This document shows positions 1-8,705 of a DNA stretch of 32,643 nt, piece by piece. Position 1 is the stretch's first letter, and each line of letters opens with the position of its first letter. A program made the translations under genes and the position numbers. Location of the stretch: the NCBI GenBank assembly GCA_013044165.1, contig JABEVB010000185.1, positions 1 through 32,643 on the forward strand, read 5' to 3'. Source of the stretch: Phycisphaerales bacterium. Its GTDB lineage: Bacteria > Planctomycetota > Phycisphaerae > WQYP01. The notes beneath the pieces are model-generated. The model was given only the letters and a program-made list of their open reading frames with translations, searched no databases and was not told where the DNA came from.

Positions 1-1853
1 GGGAACGGCTTGAGTCGCACAAAAAAGTCGCCGGTGTACGGTTCGGTAAGTCCGCCGCCAAGCTGCAAACCGGTGCGCCGCGAGTACGTGTCTACAGCGG
101 GGTTTTTGCGCAGAATGGCTTCCACCTGCTCAAGCATGCGATTGGTTTCGGTCAGTGACGTTCCGGGCGGGGCCACATAGTCCAATATAAACCCGCCCTC
201 GTCCATCTTTGGCATAAAGCCCGATCCGACGTGCCCATAAGCGTAGTATCCCACGACCAGTACACCCGCAATTACCAGCAGCACCATCCAGGGCGAAGGC
301 AGCAGCTTCTGCATAAAGCCCTGATAGAGGCGGTGAAGTTGGCGGGTAACCCAACCGCCATGCTGCTCGTGCAAGTCGTTCTCGCGCAGCAGAGCGACCG
401 CCAGCACCGGCACGCCCAGCCACACCACAAAAAATGAAATAAACAGCGACGCCGCCATCGTCACCGACAGCGCCTTAAAAAACGCCCCTGTAACACCCGA
501 CAAAAAGGCGAGCGGAGCGAATATGATAACCGTAGATGCCGACGAACCCGCCAGCGGTCTGGTAAACTCATTGACCGCCAAAATCACGCGTGCCCGGCTG
601 TCGCCGACGCTGGTGGCCAGACGGCGCACAATGTGTTCCACCATGACAATGGCATCGTCAATAATAAGTCCCACCGCCGCCGCCATGCCGCCCAGCGTCA
701 TAATATTAAAGCTCATGTGCAGCAGGTACAGCAGCAGCGTAGCGGCGGCCAGCACCGCCGGAACGGTCATCGCGGCAATAAGCGTAATTTTCCAATTGCG
801 CAAAAATAACAGCAGCACAAATACCGCCAGTATGACGCCTATAATCACCGCATCACGCACGGACTTGGCCGACGCCAAAATCAATTGGCTCTGGTTGTAC
901 CACGTGGCAATAACAATACCCGCCGGCAACGAGTCTTCAATAGCGGCAAGCTTCCTCTTGACGTCACGGGCAATTTGCACCGTGTTGCCCCCCGGCTGCT
1001 GAAACACCTGCAGCAAAACCGCATCGCGCCCATCGGCGGTTACGCGAGCCCATTGCGGTTGGGTGGAAAGGGCCACCCGAGCCACATCTTCCAACCGCAC
1101 AATGCCATGAGAACCGGAACGTAATATGGTACGGCGTATTTGCTGCAGGCTGGTAAAGCGCGTATCCGAGACCACCAGGTACAGTTTGTCGTGATCTTCC
1201 AACCGGCCGACGGACGTAAGTACATTGGCGCTGGAAAGGGCCTTGGCAACATCGGTGAGCGTAAGGCTCAAAGACTGCATGCGAACCGGGTTAACCTGCA
1301 CACGGTATTCGGCCACCGCGCCCCCTTGCACCTGAATACGCGCCACACCCCGCACCGTCGAAATCAGCGGCCTGAGCTGATATTCCGCAATCGTGCGAAG
1401 CTGCACCAGCGAGAGCGTGCGAGAAGTAAGGCTATAGCCCAGTACCGGGAAGTTGGTCGTATCAAGTCGTTTGGCCCGAAACGTGGTGCCCGCCGGCAAC
1501 CGCGGCAATACGCTGTTAATTTGCGACTGCACCTGCAACAGCGACTGGGCCATGTTGCGACCCCAGCCAAAATCAATCGAAATATCCGCCGAGCCCCGGC
1601 TGGTGGTAGACCGCACCGACACAACCCCCGGAATGGCTCGCACGGCTTGCTCCACTGGGTATGTCACCGCCACGGCCATCTGCCGCGCGGGCCGGTCTCC
1701 GGAATCCAGCGTTGCGCGTATGCGCGGAAAGCTAACCCGCGGAAACAGCGACACCGGCAGCACCCAACCGGAGATCACGCCGCCCAGTGCCAGTACGGTA
1801 ATCACAAACAAAATGGATCGCGTGTGGCTATGTACCCAATGGTTGAATGTCAT
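1..1853 (-). CDS. RND-family efflux permease, N-terminal part (runs off the left edge)
   Basis: Manual reverse translation from ATG at 1853 gives MTFNHWVHSHTRSILFVITVLALGGVISGWVLPVSLFPRVSFPRIRATLDSGDRPARQMAVAVTYPVEQAV...GLIIDDAIVMVEHIVRRL, typical of RND permeases. Starts in an ATGA overlap with the upstream adaptor gene. Not in the supplied ORF list because it is open at the edge. Confidence 0.93.
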   Translation of the reverse strand, partial: MTFNHWVHSHTRSILFVITVLALGGVISGWVLPVSLFPRVSFPRIRATLDSGDRPARQMAVAVTYPVEQAVRAIPGVVSVRSTTSRGSADISIDFGWGRNMAQSLLQVQSQINSVLPRLPAGTTFRAKRLDTTNFPVLGYSLTSRTLSLVQLRTIAEYQLRPLISTVRGVARIQVQGGAVAEYRVQVNPVRMQSLSLTLTDVAKALSSANVLTSVGRLEDHDKLYLVVSDTRFTSLQQIRRTILRSGSHGIVRLEDVARVALSTQPQWARVTADGRDAVLLQVFQQPGGNTVQIARDVKRKLAAIEDSLPAGIVIATWYNQSQLILASAKSVRDAVIIGVILAVFVLLLFLRNWKITLIAAMTVPAVLAAATLLLYLLHMSFNIMTLGGMAAAVGLIIDDAIVMVEHIVRRLATSVGDSRARVILAVNEFTRPLAGSSASTVIIFAPLAFLSGVTGAFFKALSVTMAASLFISFFVVWLGVPVLAVALLRENDLHEQHGGWVTRQLHRLYQGFMQKLLPSPWMVLLVIAGVLVVGYYAYGHVGSGFMPKMDEGGFILDYVAPPGTSLTETNRMLEQVEAILRKNPAVDTYSRRTGLQLGGGLTEPYTGDFFVRLKPF

Positions 1854-2968
1854 CGGTTGGCCCCCACCGATACCTGCATGCCATCGGCAAGCTCGCTGTT
1901 GCCAACAATTACCACCGGATCGCCCGCCGCCAAACCCACCCCCGCCACCTCATACTCTGCGCTGTTGTGCAGCCCTACGTGCACCACATGCCGCACGGCA
2001 ACGCCGTCCTTAACGGTATAAAGTATGTTTTGCCCATGTTGCGGCAGCACCGCCTGCCGGGGCGCCAGCAGGCCCCGCTGCGATGCCAGTGTTATCACAC
2101 CGCGGATGTATTGCCCCAGCAGGAGGTCTGAACCAGAGGCCGGCGTCACAAAAACATTCACCAGCCGCGTGGCCGGGTCTACGCTTTGCGTAATAAGAGC
2201 AATGTGGCCATTCAGGGCGGCGCTGCTGCGTCGGCTGACCTGAAACAATTGCACCGCTTCGCCTTGGTGTAGCTGAATGGAGTCTTCCGGCTCTACGCCA
2301 AGCCGCACCAAAATGTCGCGCGATGAAACAATTTCCACCAACGGTGCACCAGGCGGGGCAATCTGACCGACCTGCACCGGTGTAAGCGCCACAATGCCAT
2401 TGTGATCCGCCTTGATCGTAATAACCTTCCCGATGCCTCGGCTCACAAGTGCTGAAAGCTTCAGCTTGGCCTGGGCATATTGCTGCTTCGCCAAAAGCAG
2501 TTGCCCCTGAGTAGCCAGCCTTAACTGATATTGCTCCTGCACCTGCTGGAGATCTTTGGCCAATGCCGACGCAGCACTCTGCGCCTGCTGCAGTTGCAGC
2601 AAAGCATCGGGGCTGGCGGTTAACTGCAGCAGCGGCTCGTGCACATGCACCCGCTGACCTGCGGTCACCAATATTTGCGACACCTGCGACTCAAACGCAA
2701 CTGAAATATTGCGAATGGCGCTGGGCTTGGCTATCACCACACCATAGGCATTAATCCGCTGTGCTATCACACCCTGGCGCAGCATGGCCGTGGCCACGGG
2801 CACCACCACAGGCAGCGGGTGTTTATGCAGTTTCAGCTTGATACCCGTGCCTGGGGACGCGGCTCCACCAATAAAATGTCCTATCAAATAGCCGCCAATG
2901 GCACCAGCCATCAAGGCCAACACCACCGGCACAACAACCGATGACTTTTTTCCGACGGTATTATTCAT
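1850..2968 (-). CDS. RND efflux periplasmic adaptor (membrane fusion protein)
   Basis: 372 aa with N-terminal TM anchor, lipoyl/hairpin-like region (VTAGQRVHVHEPLLQL...) and MFP C-terminal pattern; located between OMF and RND genes. Confidence 0.9.
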   Translation of the reverse strand: MNNTVGKKSSVVVPVVLALMAGAIGGYLIGHFIGGAASPGTGIKLKLHKHPLPVVVPVATAMLRQGVIAQRINAYGVVIAKPSAIRNISVAFESQVSQILVTAGQRVHVHEPLLQLTASPDALLQLQQAQSAASALAKDLQQVQEQYQLRLATQGQLLLAKQQYAQAKLKLSALVSRGIGKVITIKADHNGIVALTPVQVGQIAPPGAPLVEIVSSRDILVRLGVEPEDSIQLHQGEAVQLFQVSRRSSAALNGHIALITQSVDPATRLVNVFVTPASGSDLLLGQYIRGVITLASQRGLLAPRQAVLPQHGQNILYTVKDGVAVRHVVHVGLHNSAEYEVAGVGLAAGDPVVIVGNSELADGMQVSVGANR

Positions 2969-4484
2969 GCGAGCCTCCCTGCTTCAAACCACCCGCGGGG
3001 CGTAAAGGTCGCCCCACCGGCAGGAGCGCCGTTCGCGGCGTGGGGCCTGCCACCGGCACATACAGGCCGGTCGCCAACTGCAGCGCAATGTCGTTTTGTA
3101 TAAGTTGATCCTTGAGTTTAATGACTGCAATGCGGCGAGAGTACAGCCGCCCCACCAGCGTGTAGTAGTTGATGATGTCGGCATTGCCAAAGCCCAGTGC
3201 TTTGCGATACGTGGCCACCAGTTCGGTTAAACCGCCAGACGCGGCTTCTTCGGCGGCTATGCGCCCCTCCAAACTGCGAATATTGGCCAGCAGCAGCGTC
3301 ACCTGTGACTGAGCGGCAAATACGCGGGCCATGTAATCATCGTAGAGCTGACGGCGCGTTTGCCGAGCCTCGGCGATCTTTGCCTGGTTGTGATCAAATA
3401 TCGGGAGCGAGACTGTTACCCCAAGGCCATCGGTATGCACGTTTGTGGTGTCGCTCGCCTGCTGAAAGCCGATCGAAATATTGGGAAATTGCCGCAGCAC
3501 CGCCGCCCGCAGCAAAGCATCCTGGCTTTTATAGCCCATACGCAGGGCCACAAGGTCTAACCGGCGCTGCTGCAAGCCATGCATAAACGTCGCCGCTGAC
3601 GGCAAATTAAGTTTGGAAGGCAGATTTATGTGGGGGCGCAGGACAATCGGCGTTCCGGCCGCGATACCCATCGCCGTGGTAAGCGCATTGCCATCCTGCC
3701 GGCGAGACTGACGCAGTTGCAGGCATACGGAATTGGCCTGTTGCAGGGCCGAACGGGCCGCGGCAAGGTCAACTATGGTGATAAGCCGCCGCCCATACGC
3801 CTGTCGCATTGCCTCATAATTGCGACGGAGTTGGCTGCGGATTTTATTGGCCTGGGAAATTTCACCCTGCACCGCGGCAAGATTGTACACCGCAAGCCGC
3901 GCCGCTTCGGCTGCTTGCCATTCCTGCCACGCAACCTGCAGGTCTACCTGACCTTGGTGATAACGCGCGGCGGCCATGCGAGCGTTGCGATCAACGAGGC
4001 TGGTTAAATCCCACGAGAGGCTCAAACCATACGCATTAAACGTGCCGGTACGGTAGCCCCCGGTAACAAAATCGCCCGTGGCACCAAGCTGTGGGTTTGG
4101 TAGCAAACCCGCCTGCATAAGCTGTGCCGCCGCCACGCCATGCTGCTCGCGCAGCGCCTGCAGCGACGGGTTCAGCAGTACGGCGATGGTAGCAGCCTCC
4201 GCGGGCGAAAGCCCCCGACGTGGAGAGAGCCTCTGGGTTGCCGGTGCGTTTCCATGGAACCTGCTGCTGCTGATCGTCAGATATTCTACCGACTTGCGCT
4301 GCAGTTGACGGTTCACTGCGGCCGGCAACAGCGGCTTGGCGTGGTAGCTGCTGCAGCCCGCAACCGCCGCCAGACACACCGCACCAGCCAGAAGGCCGGC
4401 CCGGCAGACTTGCGAAACATAACCACCCCAACCCGCGGCTGGACTGACATGCACACTCCGTTGTGAACGAAAAAGACATCGCAA
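2961..4484 (-). CDS. TolC-family outer membrane factor lipoprotein
   Basis: 507 aa, lipobox-like LAAVAGC, OEP repeats (LSPAEAATIAVLLNPSLQALREQHGVAAAQLMQAGLLPNPQL...); 8-bp overlap with MFP gene. Confidence 0.9.
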   Translation of the reverse strand: MRCLFRSQRSVHVSPAAGWGGYVSQVCRAGLLAGAVCLAAVAGCSSYHAKPLLPAAVNRQLQRKSVEYLTISSSRFHGNAPATQRLSPRRGLSPAEAATIAVLLNPSLQALREQHGVAAAQLMQAGLLPNPQLGATGDFVTGGYRTGTFNAYGLSLSWDLTSLVDRNARMAAARYHQGQVDLQVAWQEWQAAEAARLAVYNLAAVQGEISQANKIRSQLRRNYEAMRQAYGRRLITIVDLAAARSALQQANSVCLQLRQSRRQDGNALTTAMGIAAGTPIVLRPHINLPSKLNLPSAATFMHGLQQRRLDLVALRMGYKSQDALLRAAVLRQFPNISIGFQQASDTTNVHTDGLGVTVSLPIFDHNQAKIAEARQTRRQLYDDYMARVFAAQSQVTLLLANIRSLEGRIAAEEAASGGLTELVATYRKALGFGNADIINYYTLVGRLYSRRIAVIKLKDQLIQNDIALQLATGLYVPVAGPTPRTALLPVGRPLRPAGGLKQGGSHE

Positions 4485-4488
4485 GGCC

Positions 4489-5955
4489 TTACACAGCTCC
4501 TAAATCCTGGAACATCAATTCAATCTCAAAGCGACCGCCCTGCTGCGAGCGAGCCTGCACGCTGCCGCCAAGCACTGCCATCAAGCGCTGCACCAGCGCC
4601 AGCCCCAACCCGCAATGAGCCCCATCGCCGCTTCGGGCCATATCACCGCGCCAAAAACGTTCAAACACGTGCGCCGCGTCTGGGGCCGATACCTGACTTC
4701 CGGTGTTGGCAAGACTTATTACTACCACCTTACCTCTGCGATGCACCGACACTTCGACGCATCCATCACGATCTACATAGCTTGCGGCATTTTCCATCAC
4801 GTTACGCAATACCAGCTCAGCCGCTGTGCGGTCGGTGCTTATGACGCACTTTTCCGGAATCGTTATCGTCACGGTAACACCCTTTTCATCAAGTACGCCT
4901 CGCTGCTCGGCCAGTGCGTCGTTTACGGCTTGGCCCACATCAAACGCCTCACCCACCAACCGCATCTGCCCGGCTTCCGCCCGGGTAAGCGTTAGCAGGT
5001 TGGCAATCATTGTCTGCATACGATGGGCGATACCGAGCGAACGTTCAATTGTTTGCCGATATGACGCCTCATCTCGGTGGCGCGTCAAACTAAGTTCCAG
5101 CGTCGTCTGGATGCCCGCCAGCGGCGTGCGTAGTTCATGTGCAACGTCGGCGGTAAGCAGGCGCTCGCGTTCAAATGCACTTTGCACACGCGAAAGCAAC
5201 TCATTGAGCCGGTTGATCACCGGCTCTAACTCGCTGGGTGCTTGCGGCACAGCCACCTGCTCGGCAAGGGTGCCGATGCCCACGCGACCGATGTTGGCGG
5301 CCAAGTCGCGTAAAGGACGCAGGCTTTGCCGCGCGATCAAGGCCAGCACCACAGCCAACAGTCCGGTGGCCAGCGCGCACGAGAGGGCCACGGCGACCAG
5401 CATGGTTTGGAGGATATCGTTCAACGGGTCCAGCGACTGCACCACGGCCAGCAGCGCGCGGCCGCCAACTTTGCCGGGCGGCGGCGATCGTCCAGCCTCT
5501 TTGCCGCCGCTTTTTCCGCTGCCATCCCGCGAATCGCCCCCGTCGGCTTGCAGAGGCACCACCACCTCGCGCGCCCGCTGTTGGTGCGCGAGCGTAAGGG
5601 TATGAAATGCGGGATAAGTTGCCTCCCGCGGTTTAACCGGCGAAAACCCCTGTGAGCTTTGGTACACCAGTTGCCCCTGTTTCGTCCAGACAAACACCTG
5701 CCCCTGCTCGTGGCTGCCGCGATATCTCCGCGGCAGTGGCGCATCAGACTCTATGCGCACGCTGATATGCCCGTTGTTATTATCCCAATCAACGCCGGCG
5801 GCTATGGCCGTGGCCCTTGCCAGCAGCACATGATCGAACTGCCGCCGCAAAATGTGTGCCACTGTCATATACAATGCCACCCCCATCAACATCATCACGA
5901 CGCCGCTGGCGGCGGCACTGGTAAAGATCAATCGTTTACTTAGCGAATGGCTCAA
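4489..5955 (-). CDS. Sensor histidine kinase with periplasmic sensor and HAMP-like region
   Basis: H-box VAHELRTPLAGIQTTLELS, N-box NVMENAASYVD, GLGLALVQRLMAVLGG; two TM segments. A Gly/Ser/Pro-rich insert lies in the predicted sensor region. Confidence 0.93.
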   Translation of the reverse strand: MSHSLSKRLIFTSAAASGVVMMLMGVALYMTVAHILRRQFDHVLLARATAIAAGVDWDNNNGHISVRIESDAPLPRRYRGSHEQGQVFVWTKQGQLVYQSSQGFSPVKPREATYPAFHTLTLAHQQRAREVVVPLQADGGDSRDGSGKSGGKEAGRSPPPGKVGGRALLAVVQSLDPLNDILQTMLVAVALSCALATGLLAVVLALIARQSLRPLRDLAANIGRVGIGTLAEQVAVPQAPSELEPVINRLNELLSRVQSAFERERLLTADVAHELRTPLAGIQTTLELSLTRHRDEASYRQTIERSLGIAHRMQTMIANLLTLTRAEAGQMRLVGEAFDVGQAVNDALAEQRGVLDEKGVTVTITIPEKCVISTDRTAAELVLRNVMENAASYVDRDGCVEVSVHRRGKVVVISLANTGSQVSAPDAAHVFERFWRGDMARSGDGAHCGLGLALVQRLMAVLGGSVQARSQQGGRFEIELMFQDLGAV

Positions 5956-6626
5956 TCGGGCTTCTCCAGCATGTAGCCCTGGCCCCGTCGGGTTTGGATG
6001 AAGCCTGTCAGACCGTGGCGATCGAGCTTTTTACGTAATAATCCGATAAACACATCTACGACGTTGCTCTCCATCACAGCATTGGGATCGTACAAGTGCT
6101 TCCAGATATCGTCGCGTGTTACCACTTCGCCGCGCCGTAACGCCAGATACTCCAACAGCGCATACTCGCGGGCGCTAAGGTCCAGCACGCTATCGCCCGA
6201 GCGCGCGGTTTTGCCGCAGGTATCTACTGTGAGGGCGCCTATCGTGATGGCGAGGTCCAACTGCTGATAGCGTCGCCGCAACAAGGCCCGCACCCGCGCC
6301 AGCAACTCCGCCAGCGCAAATGGCTTGGTGAGATAATCGTCAGCGCCGCAGTCAAGCCCACGAACACGATCCTCCGTGGTATCGCGGGCCGTGAGTATAA
6401 GCACACACGCCCGAACGCTGGCCTTGCGCAACTGCTTCAGCACTGCAAGCCCGTCGAGACCCGGCAACATGATATCCAGCACGATGACGTCGAAGCTATC
6501 GTCCTGCGCATGCCATAGACCCGTACGGCCCTCGGCAGCTGATTCCACGGTGTAATCGGCTTCGCGCAGTGCCTGCACAATGCTTTCGCGCAGTGGCTTA
6601 TAATCTTCAACAACCAATATTCTCAT
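5952..6626 (-). CDS. OmpR/PhoB-type response regulator
   Basis: MRILVVEDYKPLRE...VIVLDIMLPGLDG...LTKPFALAELLARVRALLRRR plus winged-helix C-terminus (LSAREYALLEYLALRRGEVVTRDDIWKHLYD). ATGA overlap with the kinase gene. The ORF track start at 6650 is an alternative. Confidence 0.94.
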   Translation of the reverse strand: MRILVVEDYKPLRESIVQALREADYTVESAAEGRTGLWHAQDDSFDVIVLDIMLPGLDGLAVLKQLRKASVRACVLILTARDTTEDRVRGLDCGADDYLTKPFALAELLARVRALLRRRYQQLDLAITIGALTVDTCGKTARSGDSVLDLSAREYALLEYLALRRGEVVTRDDIWKHLYDPNAVMESNVVDVFIGLLRKKLDRHGLTGFIQTRRGQGYMLEKPD

Positions 6627-6630
6627 AAAA

Positions 6631-6669
6631 ATGCCCGCCGCCCTGAGCATATATTCCGGCGGCGGGCAT
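6631..6669 (-). promoter_or_regulatory. GC-rich hairpin (12-bp perfect stem, 15-nt loop) followed by TTTT immediately 5' of the response-regulator ATG
   Basis: Minus strand: ATGCCCGCCGCC-ggaatatatgctcag-GGCGGCGGGCAT-tttt-ATG. Arms at 6631-6642 and 6658-6669 are perfect reverse complements. Confidence 0.75.
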
Positions 6670-6713
6670 AACCTTTAACTATAGCACAACCCGAAAGATT
6701 TCAGCATGCACCA

Positions 6714-7136
6714 TCAGTCGTTGTCGCCGCCGGAATCGTGGTCACCACCCTGATCTCCGTCGTGATCGCCGTGCTGGCCATCATGATCGCCATCGGCCTT
6801 CGCGCCTTCGGAGCCGGTATCGTTGTCCAGACTCTTTTTAAGCAGCGTGCCATCCAGCGCAACCTTCATCTCGTAAGGCTTGCCGGCCAGCGTAAGATCC
6901 ACCTCATAGTCGCGAAGACCATTTTCATTTTCAAGCGCAATGTCGCCAATCTTGCCGCCAACAGATTCGTCCACAACCGTCTGCTTAACCGCAGGAGGCA
7001 GTTGCGCCAGAGTCAAAGGTTGATCCGCCTGGTCGCGCGCCTGCTGCGCGGCCCGCGCCGTTGAGCAACCGGGCAACATGCCGCACGACAGCGCAGCCAC
7101 TCCAATTCCAAATACCGTCCAATGAGTGTAACGCAT
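6714..7136 (-). CDS. Small exported lipoprotein with PepSY-like domain and Asp/His/Gly-rich C-terminal tail
   Basis: Lipobox-like CGMLPGCS; PepSY-like pattern (LPPAVKQTVVDESVGGKIGDIALENENGLRDYEVDLTLAGKPYEMKVALDGTLLKK); tail KADGDHDGQHGDHDGDQGGDHDSGGDND. Confidence 0.75.
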   Translation of the reverse strand: MRYTHWTVFGIGVAALSCGMLPGCSTARAAQQARDQADQPLTLAQLPPAVKQTVVDESVGGKIGDIALENENGLRDYEVDLTLAGKPYEMKVALDGTLLKKSLDNDTGSEGAKADGDHDGQHGDHDGDQGGDHDSGGDND

Positions 7137-7159
7137 GATTTTATCCTTTCACATGCGAT

Positions 7160-7201
7160 GCCTGTTTGCCGGCAGCAAACACTGCCGCCATGCAAACAGG
7201 C
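7160..7201 (-). promoter_or_regulatory. Two-tier hairpin in the leader of the lipoprotein gene
   Basis: Plus-strand reading: GCCTGTTTGC-CGGCAG-caaaca-CTGCCG-ccat-GCAAACAGGC; 10-bp outer and 6-bp inner stems are both perfect. GAAAGGA-like RBS lies between it and the ATG at 7136. Confidence 0.7.
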
Positions 7202-7604
7202 CCAATGCTACCGACGCAACATGAAAGGGAAATGAAGGCTAACCAACCTGCCGAATTGTGGATACCGGGGACAGCGGCGTAAGATTAATTGCAGAATGCC
7301 CGGGGGCCGTTTGGAGTAAAATAATCCCCTGCTAATCAAAACCGCATCGCTGCCGATGCTTCAGGAGAAATACGCCTGCAGGCGGGTGTTGGCGTGGAGG
7401 ATGGAAACTGGTAAAGCAGTTGACGATGGTGCCGATAAGCTTCGACTGGCTCTGTTTACAAACAACAGCCAATTCATCGTTCATACTGAAACAGCCGTTT
7501 TCAAATAAAGCGTCGTGTATGCGGCACATGCAAATCACGTTGCGCACGTCCCCGCGGGCAGCCGGTTCGTCAGCCCACCGAGCAATATGAGCCGCGACGT
7601 AGCA

Positions 7605-8327
7605 CTAAGCCTCTATCTGGGCGTTGGTATAAACGTTCTGCACGTCGTCATGATCCTCAAGCGCATCAATCAACGACTGCACCTTCTGCGCCTGCTCGCC
7701 GCTTATGCTGATGGTTTGGCTGGGCACCATCGTAATTTCGGCGGAGGCCAGCGGAATATTTGCAGCCAGAATCGCTTTTCGCACCTTTTCAAAATCACCC
7801 ATCGCGGTAATAACCGCAAAGCCCTCTTCCGAAGATTGTATATCGGCGGCGCCGGCGTCAAGCGCAAGCTCGATGAGTTTGTCTTCATCTATTTTGCCGC
7901 GCTCAATGGCTATTATGCCCTGTGTAGAAAACATCCACCCGACCGAGTTGGCCGCGCCAACCGCGCCGCCGCTGCGATCAAAAAGCATACGAATTTCCGG
8001 TGCAGTACGGTTGCGATTGTCCGTGAGCGCATCCACCAAAATAGCCACTCCGCCGGGAGCATAGCCCTCGTAAAGCACCGATTCATAGTTGGTAGAGCCA
8101 AGTTCGCCGGTTCCTTTTTTAACAGCCTTGTCTATGGTGTCGTTGGGCATATTGGCCGCCCGGGCTTTTTCAATCGCGTAGCGAAGCGCAAGGTTGTCGT
8201 CCGGGTTGCCGCCACGCTTGGCCGCAATAATGATCAGTCGAGCAAGCTTGCTCCACATTTTGCCGCGGCGAGCATCCACGACCGCCTTTTTATGCTTGAT
8301 AGACTTCCAATGCGAATGTCCCGCCAT
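7605..8327 (-). CDS. yebC: YebC/PmpR-family DNA-binding / translation-associated protein
   Basis: MAGHSHWKSIKHKKAVVDARRGKMWSKLARLIIIAAKRGG...YEGYAPGGVAILVDALTDNRNRT, the family signature. Confidence 0.97.
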   Translation of the reverse strand: MAGHSHWKSIKHKKAVVDARRGKMWSKLARLIIIAAKRGGNPDDNLALRYAIEKARAANMPNDTIDKAVKKGTGELGSTNYESVLYEGYAPGGVAILVDALTDNRNRTAPEIRMLFDRSGGAVGAANSVGWMFSTQGIIAIERGKIDEDKLIELALDAGAADIQSSEEGFAVITAMGDFEKVRKAILAANIPLASAEITMVPSQTISISGEQAQKVQSLIDALEDHDDVQNVYTNAQIEA

Positions 8328-8705
8328 GCGATCAATCCACCTTCGCTACGCTAAAACGCAAAATCCCGCTCGCTGCCAAGGCCATCCGCAACCGTTGCAG
8401 CAGCCCAATCAGCGAATCACCAGAGCCATAATACCGGCACAATAGCAAAACTGCATCGCAGCAGAAAAGGGCAAGCCAGGCGCATGAACTCTCATCCCAC
8501 AGACCGCCTCAGCCTGGCTCATGCAGTCCATGACACAACTTACCGCACCAGACTCGCGGGTTAACACCCAGCAGCCAGGATTTTTCTTGCCGGCTACATC
8601 CTCCAAGCAGCGCCATCAACTGTTCAAACGCGTAAAAGCCGCGCACATCAAGTCTTAACAATAGGGCTTGGCCGCATCGCCCACTCATGCTAGCCTAAAT
8701 GGGCT

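Noticed and set aside
1140-2021. 293-aa plus-strand ORF, plus 523-1002 and 1453-2013
   Set aside because: Antisense to the RND permease and MFP genes; low-complexity basic composition.
7332-7547. 71-aa minus-strand ORF between the lipoprotein gene and yebC
   Set aside because: Has a plausible ORF but no domain signature or clear ribosome site; not enough support to call a gene.
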